64,000 nucleotides of DNA from CAWJNF01 sp963844235 (GTDB taxonomy: Bacteria > Actinomycetota > Thermoleophilia > Gaiellales > Gaiellaceae). Positions 53,112 to 59,062 of this stretch are shown one piece after another; position 1 is the first letter of the stretch, and every line of letters starts with the position of its first letter. The position numbers were made by a program, and so were the translations under genes. Under the pieces are notes generated by a model. It made no database searches. It worked only from the letters and a program-made list of their open reading frames with translations, and was not told the DNA's origin. Location: assembly GCA_963844235.1 (NCBI GenBank), contig CAWJNF010000004.1:620001-684000 (forward strand), written 5' to 3'.

Positions 53112-53752
53112 GCGGCAGTGCCGCGGCCGGCGACCTCGGGGCGGCGCCCGCGAAGCGAACCCGGCTCGCCGCCCCCGAGCGAAGGGCCGCGATCCTCGAC
53201 TGTGCCTGCCGCGTGTTCGCCGAAGGCAGCTTCCGCGGTACGACGACATCCGAGATCGCGGGTGCAGCCGGGGTCACCGAGCCGATCCTCTACCGACACT
53301 TCCCGTCCAAGCGGGCGCTCTACCTCGCGTGCTACGAACAGACCTGGCAGCAGGTGAGAGATCTCTGGGACGCTGCGATCGCGTCGGAGCCGGACCCGGC
53401 GAGGTGGGTGCGCCGTATGGCGATCGCCTACCGGGAAGCGGGCGAGCTGCGGGACGTGATCTCGAGCCTCAGCCTTCAGGCCCTCGCCGAGGCCAGCGAG
53501 GACGCGGAGATCCGGGCCTTCATGCGGCGGCACCTGCGCGAGGTGCACGACTACGTCGCGGACGTCCATCGCCGCGCGCAGGCGGCCGGCGGGATCCCGC
53601 CCGAGCGCAATGCCGACGCCGAGGCGTGGGTGTTCCTCGCGATCGGGCTGCTGCGCGCCTCGGACGACTGCCTCGGCGGCCTCGTCGGCGACGACTTCGC
53701 CCGCATCGACGCGGCGCGCTACGAGTGGCTCACCGGTAGAAAGCTCGACTGA
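53108..53752 (+). CDS. TetR/AcrR-family regulator
   Basis: A 214-residue TetR regulator. After a 20-residue tail the HTH reads TTTSEIAGAAGVTEPILYRHFPSK near residues 46-69, split here as TTTSEIAGAAGVTEPIL then YRHFPSKRALYLACYEQ. The C-terminal ligand domain is not diagnostic. It overlaps the DHA2 pump gene and very probably represses the pump through the AAGTTAG...CTAACTT dyad at 51643. Its stop codon lies inside a perfect terminator-like stem. Confidence 0.9.
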   Translation: MSGSAAAGDLGAAPAKRTRLAAPERRAAILDCACRVFAEGSFRGTTTSEIAGAAGVTEPILYRHFPSKRALYLACYEQTWQQVRDLWDAAIASEPDPARWVRRMAIAYREAGELRDVISSLSLQALAEASEDAEIRAFMRRHLREVHDYVADVHRRAQAAGGIPPERNADAEAWVFLAIGLLRASDDCLGGLVGDDFARIDAARYEWLTGRKLD

Positions 53753-53775
53753 CTGGCTTCGCCAGTCAGTCGAGC
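53743..53775 (+). terminator. Perfect 15-bp stem-loop at the tetR stop codon
   Basis: GCTCGACTGACTGGC (53743-53757), loop TTC, then GCCAGTCAGTCGAGC (53761-53775), a flawless 15-bp stem. The tetR TGA (53750-53752) lies in the left arm. No U-tract follows, as is common for terminators in high-GC actinobacteria. Confidence 0.75.
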
Positions 53776-53814
53776 GTGCAAACTCGGCCGTCGAAGCGAG
53801 CCGAAGGAGGTTCA

Positions 53815-53914
53815 CGAGGGGGGACGTCCCCCCCCTCGCGAGACAACGGCGACGACCCGGAGACTGCGGCTCTGCGGCCCAGCCGCGTCTCCGGGTAATC
53901 CGTCGCCACGGATT
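53815..53914. ncRNA. Structured intergenic element, possible small RNA or 5' structure
   Basis: Three further stems lie in this 280-bp gap. First, GAGGGGGGAC pairs with GTCCCCCCCCTC (53816-53837) with a small bulge. Second, a long composite hairpin: outer GGCGACG (53848-53854) with CGTCGCC (53901-53907), and inner CCCGGAGACTGCGGCT (53856-53871) with AGCCGCGTCTCCGGG (53881-53895), one bulged base. Third, AATCCG/CGGATT (53897-53914), which competes with the outer stem. No open frame of note is present. A transcribed RNA is an inference from pairing alone. Confidence 0.35.
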
Positions 53915-53992
53915 TCGCACCCCTACCTGGCGTCCCGGATGGAGTGCGAACCGATTCGACTATACCTACACATACACAGAAGTCAAGTGACA

Positions 53993-54027
53993 TGGTGAAG
54001 TAATTTGCAAGCTTCTATACTTCACCA
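53993..54027 (+). promoter_or_regulatory. Promoter with a 10-bp-arm dyad upstream of the XRE-TPR regulator
   Basis: TGGTGAAGTA (53993-54002) and TACTTCACCA (54018-54027) form a perfect inverted repeat with a 15-nt spacer. A TATACT box (54016-54021) overlaps the right arm, and the left arm falls where a -35 would be. The regulator ATG (54033) starts 6 nt after the dyad. The layout suggests binding here by the regulator itself, either repressing or activating; this is an inference. The surrounding AT-richness (53960-54030) is unusual for this window. Confidence 0.6.
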
Positions 54028-54032
54028 GGCAA

Positions 54033-55373
54033 ATGGAGGAGGTGGAGACCACATCTATGGAGACATTGTCGCACCCGAGCCCGCCTTCCGGACCGACGCT
54101 GGGCGAGCGCGTCCGTGGGCTTCGCACCGCCCGGGGTCTGACCCAGGCGGAGCTGGCGGGTGACCGGTTCACGAAGGAGTACGTCAGCCAGATCGAGCTC
54201 GGCAAGACGCGCCCGACCTTGCTGACACTCGAATGGCTCGCCGAACGGCTGCAGGTCGATCGGCAGTTCCTCGAGACGGGCGCATCGGCCGCTGAGCTTC
54301 ACCGCGCCGAGACTGTCATCGCCCAGGCCGAGGTCGCGATGGAGTCGAACGGCTACGAGGAGGCGATCGCTCTGGTCGCCGGGCTCGCGCTGCCGTCGCC
54401 GGAGCTGCACGTGCGCGCGCTTCTGGCCGAGTCCTGGGCGCGGATGTACCTCGGCGAGGTGCGCCAGGCGCTCGCCCTCGTCGAGGAGGCGCGTGACATC
54501 GTCGCCAAGCCTCGCTTCGGAGACGTCGATCGGGCCGAGGTGCTCTACCGGCTCGGCTGCTGCAGGTACAAGCTCTCGTCCGTATCCACGGCGCTCTCGC
54601 TGTTCACCGAGGCGCTGAAGCTCGCCGACGCCTCAGGGCTCCCATGCGACCGGCTCCGGGCGCACGTGCTCGAGTGGCGCTCCCGCTGCTACCGGCGGCA
54701 ACGCGACTACGAGGCCGCGCACGAGGACATCGAGCTGGCGCTCGAGCTCGCCAAGGGCCTCGGCGACGCCGCGACGGTTGCGCACGTCTTCTTCCAGGCG
54801 TCGCTCGTGGCCGACCGCCAGGGCCAGTACGTTCGCGCCCGCTCCTACGCCGAACGGGCGAAGGCGATCTACGAGGAGATCGCAGACCGCCAGAGCGTCG
54901 GCCGGCTGCTGAACAACCTCGGCGGCCTCACGTTCATGCTCGGCAAGCCGCACGAGGCGAAGCGGTACCTGAAGAGCGCGTTCGCGCAGGCCCTCGAGGT
55001 CGGCTCGACCGCAGACGCGGCACAGGCCGTGTCGTCGCTCGCGCAGGTCCACCTGCGGACCGGGGAGATCGACCTTGCGGAGGAGCAGGCGCGGCACGCG
55101 CTCCGGCTTCTCGACGGCCGCGTCGACTTCCTCGACGAGATCGGAAGCGTGCAGCTCGTGCTCGGGCGCGCGCTGATGGAGCAGGGCAAGCTCGACGAGG
55201 CCGACGAGGTGCTCGCGCTCGCGGAGACGAGCTTCGAGCAGCTGTCCTCTGACAGCCACCGTGCCTCGGCCTGGCTGGCGCAGGGCGACCTCGCCGCCAG
55301 ACGTGGAAGCGACCGTGCCGCCGCCCGGCTTTACCGGCGGGCCGCCGAGGCGCTCCAAGACGTACGTTTCTAG
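54033..55373 (+). CDS. XRE-family HTH regulator with C-terminal TPR array (RRNPP-like)
   Basis: A 446-residue regulator. The XRE HTH spans about residues 24-81 (LGERVRGLRTARGLTQAELA, then KEYVSQIELGKTRPTLLTLE). From about residue 90 to the end the protein is a continuous set of helical TPR-type repeats, for example EAIALVAGLALP, AEVLYRLGCCRYKLSSVSTA, AAHEDIELALELAKGLGDAA, RARSYAERAKAIYEEI and AKRYLKSAFAQALEVGSTAD. This is the architecture of the RRNPP peptide receptors PlcR, NprR and Rgg. Three short hydrophobic peptide genes follow within 430 bp. An alternative start is ATG 54057, with GGAGGAGG upstream. A receptor role is inferred. Confidence 0.85.
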   Translation: MEEVETTSMETLSHPSPPSGPTLGERVRGLRTARGLTQAELAGDRFTKEYVSQIELGKTRPTLLTLEWLAERLQVDRQFLETGASAAELHRAETVIAQAEVAMESNGYEEAIALVAGLALPSPELHVRALLAESWARMYLGEVRQALALVEEARDIVAKPRFGDVDRAEVLYRLGCCRYKLSSVSTALSLFTEALKLADASGLPCDRLRAHVLEWRSRCYRRQRDYEAAHEDIELALELAKGLGDAATVAHVFFQASLVADRQGQYVRARSYAERAKAIYEEIADRQSVGRLLNNLGGLTFMLGKPHEAKRYLKSAFAQALEVGSTADAAQAVSSLAQVHLRTGEIDLAEEQARHALRLLDGRVDFLDEIGSVQLVLGRALMEQGKLDEADEVLALAETSFEQLSSDSHRASAWLAQGDLAARRGSDRAAARLYRRAAEALQDVRF

Positions 55374-55407
55374 CTCGAAACGGGAAAAGCACCGCGGAGG
55401 AAGGGAG

Positions 55408-55503
55408 GTGAGGACCTTGACCCGTGCGCAGCTTCTGGTCGCGCTCGTCGTGCTCGCGACCATCGTGGCGCTTCTCGGCGCCGGGCTGTCCGACGGGCGC
55501 TAG
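55408..55503 (+). CDS. Putative signalling pro-peptide 1 (AGLSDGR tail)
   Basis: A 31-residue peptide from GTG 55408, 34 nt after the regulator stop, with GGAGG at 55396-55400. It has a basic start (VRTLTRAQ), one hydrophobic helix (LLVALVVLATIVALLG) and the tail AGLSDGR. TTG 55417 is an alternative start. The GTG start gives exactly the same length as the two copies downstream. It shares only 13 of 31 residues with them, yet the last seven are identical. This pattern fits a secreted pro-peptide whose C-terminus is the active signal. A small membrane toxin is an alternative. Confidence 0.7.
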   Translation: MRTLTRAQLLVALVVLATIVALLGAGLSDGR

Positions 55504-55559
55504 CGCCTGTCGAACGTCGTCTATTCATCGAATTTTTCATTCACGAGAGGAGAACAGCA

Positions 55560-55655
55560 ATGAAGTACTTCAACAAAGGTCGACTGCTCGTCAGCCTCGT
55601 CAGCGTCTCGGTCGTCATCTCGATGCTTGCCGCCGGACTGTCCGACGGGCGCTAG
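55560..55655 (+). CDS. Putative signalling pro-peptide 2 (AGLSDGR tail)
   Basis: A 31-residue peptide from ATG 55560 with GAGAGGAG just upstream. It reads MKYFNKGR, then the hydrophobic LLVSLVSVSVVISML, then AAGLSDGR. The charge-helix-polar layout looks like a Sec signal peptide followed by a very short mature part; cleavage after AAG would release LSDGR and after AA would release GLSDGR. Size and position match pro-peptides of Phr/PapR type. The stop codon lies in a possible hairpin (GGGC-gctaga-GCCC). Confidence 0.75.
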   Translation: MKYFNKGRLLVSLVSVSVVISMLAAGLSDGR

Positions 55656-55704
55656 AGCCCGTTCGAAGTCGTCTGTTCGTCGATCAAGGGAGAGGAGAAC
55701 GGCA

Positions 55705-55800
55705 ATGAAGCACTTCAACAAAGGTCGACTGCTCGTCAGCCTCGTCAGCGTCTCGGTCGTCATCTCGATGCTTGCCGCCGGACTGTCCGACGGTCGCTAG
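55705..55800 (+). CDS. Putative signalling pro-peptide 3 (AGLSDGR tail)
   Basis: A 31-residue peptide from ATG 55705 with AGAGGAGAAC upstream. It differs from peptide 2 only at residue 3 (His for Tyr): MKHFNKGR, then the same hydrophobic helix and AAGLSDGR. The stop TAG is part of a perfect CGCTAGC/GCTAGCG stem (55795-55810). It is the product of a recent tandem duplication. Keeping three intact copies suggests a dosage or signal-amount effect. Confidence 0.75.
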   Translation: MKHFNKGRLLVSLVSVSVVISMLAAGLSDGR

Positions 55801-55860
55801 CCCGCTAGCGGCGCGTCCCCGGGGAAGGAGCCCGGGGCGCATCGGCGAAGTCCGGCTGGG

Positions 55861-55989
55861 ATGGCCTTCCAGACCCGGACCGAGCCGATGGAGGAACGCC
55901 CCTCGCTCCGTCCGTTGGGACTGCTGCTCGCGCTGCTCGGCACTGCCTGGCTTGCGGCGCTCGTCCTGATCCTGGTCGAGCTGATCTAG
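55861..55989 (+). CDS. Small single-span membrane protein
   Basis: A 42-residue frame from ATG 55861. The start is polar (MAFQTRTEPMEERPSLRP), followed by a strongly hydrophobic stretch LGLLLALLGTAWLAALVLIL and the end VELI. ATG 55888 is an alternative start giving 33 residues. No strong Shine-Dalgarno site is seen for either. It is just downstream of the third peptide and a GC-rich hairpin (55811-55839). It could be a fourth component (transport or anchoring) or an independent small protein. Confidence 0.4.
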   Translation: MAFQTRTEPMEERPSLRPLGLLLALLGTAWLAALVLILVELI

Positions 55990-56030
55990 CACCTGAATCC
56001 AGCGCACCTGCCCAGCCGTACACTGGCCAG

Positions 56031-56990
56031 GTGGCACCAACCCGCGTCATCCCCCGGGCGCTCGCACTCTTGCTTGCGCTCGTCGCGGCCGGCTGCGGCG
56101 GCTCGAGCTCACCCTCGACCGAGCCGGCCTCGGAAGCCGAGACCAGTCCCGCAGGCCAGACCGGAGGGCCCGCCCCGGACGGCTCCATCCAGGCCCTGCT
56201 CGAGGAAGACCCGGCGGAGGACAGCGCCCTGATCTTCGGCACCTCCGACTACGCGGTCGGGCAGAACCGCCTGTCGTTCCTCCTCGTGGACTCCGCAGGC
56301 GCGCTCGTCGAGGCCGAGTCGGCTCGCGTTCGGGTGGCGACCGGCGGCCTGGCGGCCGTGCCGGACGGCGAGACCACCGCGGAGCTCATTCCGGTCGGCG
56401 TGCCGCCGGAGGCAGGCGACTTCGACGCGCCCACCGTGTACGTCGCCAATCTCGACCTCGCCGACCCGGGCGAGTACACGATCCTCGTCGAGCCGGAGGG
56501 CGCCGACATCCAGGGGGTCGGCCAGATCCAGGTGGCAGCCGAGTCGCCCGTCCCGGCGGTGGGCGAGAACGCCGTCCCCTCGGACAACCCGACCGTCGAG
56601 GACGGGTTCCCGGAGGACATCACGACCGCGACCCCGCCCGACGTCGAGCTCCTGCAGTACTCGGTCAAGCAATCGCTCGAGGACGGCGCGCCGTTCGTCG
56701 TCACCTTCGCGACGCCGAAGTTCTGCGCGAGCCGGGTCTGCGGCCCCGCCGTGGACATCGTCGACAGCGTGCGTCAGAAGCTCGCCGGAACCGACATCCG
56801 CTTCATCCACATCGAGATCTTCGAGGACAACGACCCCAACCGCGGCTTCAACCAGTGGGCGAAGGAATGGAACCTCCCGACCGAGCCGTGGACGTTCGTG
56901 GTCGATGCGAGCGGCGTCATCCAGGCGCGCTTCGAGGGTCTCGTCACCGCCCAGGAGCTGGAACAGTCGGTGCGCGACACGCTGCTCTAG
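56031..56990 (+). CDS. Lipoprotein with thioredoxin-like domain
   Basis: A 319-residue exported lipoprotein. The signal peptide ends with lipobox LVAAGC, Cys about residue 22. A Ser/Pro-rich linker, a beta-rich middle domain (about 60-180) and a C-terminal redoxin-like domain follow, the last with FATPKFCASRVCGPAV as a Cys pair and FIHIEIFEDN, then EPWTFVVDASGVIQARFEG. GTG 56031 lies 6 nt after TACACT (56019-56024), so leaderless. It would act in thiol redox chemistry outside the membrane. Confidence 0.8.
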   Translation: MAPTRVIPRALALLLALVAAGCGGSSSPSTEPASEAETSPAGQTGGPAPDGSIQALLEEDPAEDSALIFGTSDYAVGQNRLSFLLVDSAGALVEAESARVRVATGGLAAVPDGETTAELIPVGVPPEAGDFDAPTVYVANLDLADPGEYTILVEPEGADIQGVGQIQVAAESPVPAVGENAVPSDNPTVEDGFPEDITTATPPDVELLQYSVKQSLEDGAPFVVTFATPKFCASRVCGPAVDIVDSVRQKLAGTDIRFIHIEIFEDNDPNRGFNQWAKEWNLPTEPWTFVVDASGVIQARFEGLVTAQELEQSVRDTLL

Positions 56991-56991
56991 G

Positions 56992-57048
56992 TTGCGCTCG
57001 TATGCGGGCTCGGCTAGGCTGTCGCCGCATAACTTCAAACTTTGAAGT
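56992..57048 (+). promoter_or_regulatory. Promoter and 17-bp palindromic operator of the sulfurtransferase gene
   Basis: TTGCGC (56992-56997), 17 bp spacer and TAGGCT (57015-57020) form a plausible promoter. The palindrome ACTTCAAACTTTGAAGT (57032-57048), 8-bp arms around a central C, lies just downstream of the expected transcription start, a typical repressor site. The GGAGGA site (57055-57060) follows. Confidence 0.65.
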
Positions 57049-57065
57049 GGGACTGGAGGATAGGC

Positions 57066-57917
57066 ATGACGGACAACGGATACGCGAATGATGTCCTCGT
57101 CTCCACCGACTGGGTGACCGAGCACCTCGACGATCCGAACGTCGTCGTAGCCGAGGTCGACGAGAACCCCGATCTCTACGACGAGGGCCACATCCCAGGC
57201 GCGGTCAAGCTGCACTGGAAAGACGACCTCCAGGACGCGATCGAGCGCGACCTGATCGACAAGGAGTCGTTCGAGCGCCTGCTCGGCGGCCTGGGAATCG
57301 GCAACGACACGACGCTCGTGCTCTACGGCGACAAGAACAACTGGTTTGCGGCCTACGCCTACTGGTACGTGAAGACCTACGGGCACGCCGACGCGCGCAT
57401 TCTCAACGGCGGTCGCCAGAAGTGGATCGACGAGGGGCGCGAGCTCACCGTAGAGGTACGCGCGAAGCCGGCCCAGACGTATTCGGCCAGCGAGCGCGAC
57501 GAGTCGATTCGCGCCTACCGCGACCAGGTGCGGGAGTGGCTCGGCCAGGGCGGCCGCGCGCTCGTCGACGTCCGCTCTCCGGGCGAGTACGCGGGCGACC
57601 TGCTGGCCCCGCCCGGCTACGAGCAGGAGGGCGCGCAGCGCGGCGGCCACATCCCGACCGCCGCGTCGATCCCCTGGGCAACCGCCGTGAAGGACGACGG
57701 TACGTTCAAGGAGGCGGAGGACCTGCGCGAGATCTACGGAGGCAAGGGAGTCACCCCGGACAAGCAGGTCGTCGCGTACTGTCGCATCGGGGAGCGGTCG
57801 GCGCACACCTGGTTCGTGCTGCGCGAGCTGCTCGGCTACGACAGCGTGCGCAACTACGACGGCTCCTGGACCGAGTGGGGAAATCTCGTCGACGTCCCCA
57901 TCGAAAAAGGGTCCTGA
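57066..57917 (+). CDS. Thiosulfate/3-mercaptopyruvate sulfurtransferase (two rhodanese domains)
   Basis: A 283-residue tandem rhodanese. The inactive first domain has EGHIPGAVKLHWKDDLQD near residue 42-59. The second carries ALVDVRSPGEYAGDL and the active-site loop YCRIGERSAHTW with catalytic Cys about residue 239. The CRIGERS loop is typical of actinobacterial SseA/CysA thiosulfate sulfurtransferases. ATG 57066 has GGAGGA upstream. A palindromic operator precedes it, implying a sulfur- or stress-responsive repressor. Confidence 0.92.
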   Translation: MTDNGYANDVLVSTDWVTEHLDDPNVVVAEVDENPDLYDEGHIPGAVKLHWKDDLQDAIERDLIDKESFERLLGGLGIGNDTTLVLYGDKNNWFAAYAYWYVKTYGHADARILNGGRQKWIDEGRELTVEVRAKPAQTYSASERDESIRAYRDQVREWLGQGGRALVDVRSPGEYAGDLLAPPGYEQEGAQRGGHIPTAASIPWATAVKDDGTFKEAEDLREIYGGKGVTPDKQVVAYCRIGERSAHTWFVLRELLGYDSVRNYDGSWTEWGNLVDVPIEKGS

Positions 57918-57920
57918 CCG

Positions 57921-58097
57921 CGTCGCGGCCTGGCGGCCGCGACCGGGCCGCATGAGATGCGGCCCCTACGTGAACCCCGCCGGCCAGCCGATCCGAGGGC
58001 CGGATCTCATCCGCCCGCGGTCGTCCGATCGTTCGCAGGGGCCGGATCTCATCCGGCCCGCGGTCGTCCGATCGTAGGGGCCGGATATATCCGGCCC
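57921..58097. repeat. Cluster of hairpin repeats filling the gap after the sulfurtransferase
   Basis: The 189-bp gap is almost wholly repeat. 57921-57969 repeats the unit at 44935-44983 with one mismatch and contains GGGCCGCAT-gag-ATGCGGCCC. Three units follow at 57995-58017, 58036-58060 and 58074-58097, each a GGGCCGGAT-n2/3-ATCCGGCCC hairpin (the first lacks two G). The first two are each followed by CGCGGTCGTCCGATCG, giving a tandem period of about 40 bp. Confidence 0.8.
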
Positions 58098-58106
58098 GCA
58101 GCCGAC

Positions 58107-58976
58107 TCAGTCCCGCAGGATGGGGCGGGTGAGGCAGGTCGGGCCGCCGTCTCCCTTGCGCGAGATCTCGTCCCCTCGGTACACGCGGACTTCGACGCCC
58201 GCGCGCTCCATGCGCCGGCGCGTCTCGTCGTTGCCCTCGAGAGCGAGCGCCACGCGAGGGGCGAGCGCGAGCACGTTCGGCCCCATGGTGTCGAACTCCT
58301 CGTCCGGCACCTCGACGAGCTGGACGTCCCGCTCCCGCAGCAGCTCCACGAGGCGCACCGGCATGAGCGGCAGGTAGACGACGGCGAGATCGCGATCGAG
58401 CGGAGAGATGAACGACATGAGGTGCAGCACCTCGCCGGCTCCGCGGTGGTGCGGGAGGTCGAAGGCAATCAACTCGACGTCCGGCAGCGCTTCCGCCAGG
58501 GCCCGGATCCCGGCGGCATTCGTCCGGTAGCCGTGACCGACGAGGAGCGTCCGCTCGTCGAGCCAGAGCGTGTCGCCGCCCTCGGCCGTGGCAGGTGCCT
58601 CGAGCCTCGCCGCGATCGGAACGCCGGCCGCGGCCAGGTCGCCGGCCATGGCATCGGGCTCGGCGAGCCGGCCGTCCTTCCCGGGCCGGAGCAGGATGCT
58701 TCCGCGCGCCGCCACGAGCGCCGGGTCGTAGGTATAGATCGCATCCGGGTTCCCGGGCAGCGGCGAGTGCCCGACCACGACCTCGGCGCCCGCGTCCTCG
58801 AGCAACCGGCAAAAGGCCTCGTGCTCGGTCGCGAGCTTCACCGGGTCGGGCTCGCCACGCCAGCCGTACGATCGCCAGGCGGCCTCGTCCCCAGCCTGCG
58901 GAGGGCGGACGAGAACGCGGCGCAAGCGGCCGCTCATGCCCTGACTGCCGTACACGGTCTCGGCGGTAACCTCCAT
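58107..58976 (-). CDS. Dimethylarginine dimethylaminohydrolase / arginine deiminase family protein
   Basis: A 289-residue amidinotransferase-fold protein. The substrate and catalytic elements are NPDAIYTYDPALV, AEGGDTLWLDERTLLVGHGY, the His region HHRGAGEVLHLMSFISPL, and the C-terminal nucleophile Cys in GDGGPTCLTRPIL near residue 281. It fits DDAH-like hydrolases that act on N-methylated arginines or related guanidines. ATG 58976 follows TACTCT (58989-58984 on the minus strand) by 7 nt, a leaderless arrangement. It is divergent from selD. Confidence 0.85.
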   Translation of the reverse strand: MEVTAETVYGSQGMSGRLRRVLVRPPQAGDEAAWRSYGWRGEPDPVKLATEHEAFCRLLEDAGAEVVVGHSPLPGNPDAIYTYDPALVAARGSILLRPGKDGRLAEPDAMAGDLAAAGVPIAARLEAPATAEGGDTLWLDERTLLVGHGYRTNAAGIRALAEALPDVELIAFDLPHHRGAGEVLHLMSFISPLDRDLAVVYLPLMPVRLVELLRERDVQLVEVPDEEFDTMGPNVLALAPRVALALEGNDETRRRMERAGVEVRVYRGDEISRKGDGGPTCLTRPILRD

Positions 58977-59062
58977 GGAGTGGAGAGTAGTGCTCCCGTC
59001 CGGGAACGTGCTCGTCCGGGTCGCCGCCGGCCATGACCACCATTCCTGACGGAGGGACCGCC

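Larger units (their letters stand above)
55501..55800 (+). repeat. Tandem duplication carrying peptide genes 2 and 3
   Basis: Two units of about 145-150 bp: 55501-55655 and 55653-55800. They are near-identical across the coding part and similar in the leader (TCGAA.GTCGTCT.TTC.TCG and GAGAGGAGAAC.GCAATGAAG). Peptide gene 1 is an older, diverged third unit with a start-to-start distance of 152 bp against 145 bp. Confidence 0.85.

Noticed and set aside
55521..56040. Minus-strand open frames over the peptide genes
   Set aside because: They are antisense to three near-identical peptide genes with ribosome sites and have no conserved features; the repeats simply keep the reverse frame open.
57921..58097. 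The tandem hairpins at 57995-58097 as a CRISPR-like array
   Set aside because: The intervening segments are themselves repeats (CGCGGTCGTCCGATCG), not unique spacers, and the same hairpin occurs alone elsewhere in the window.
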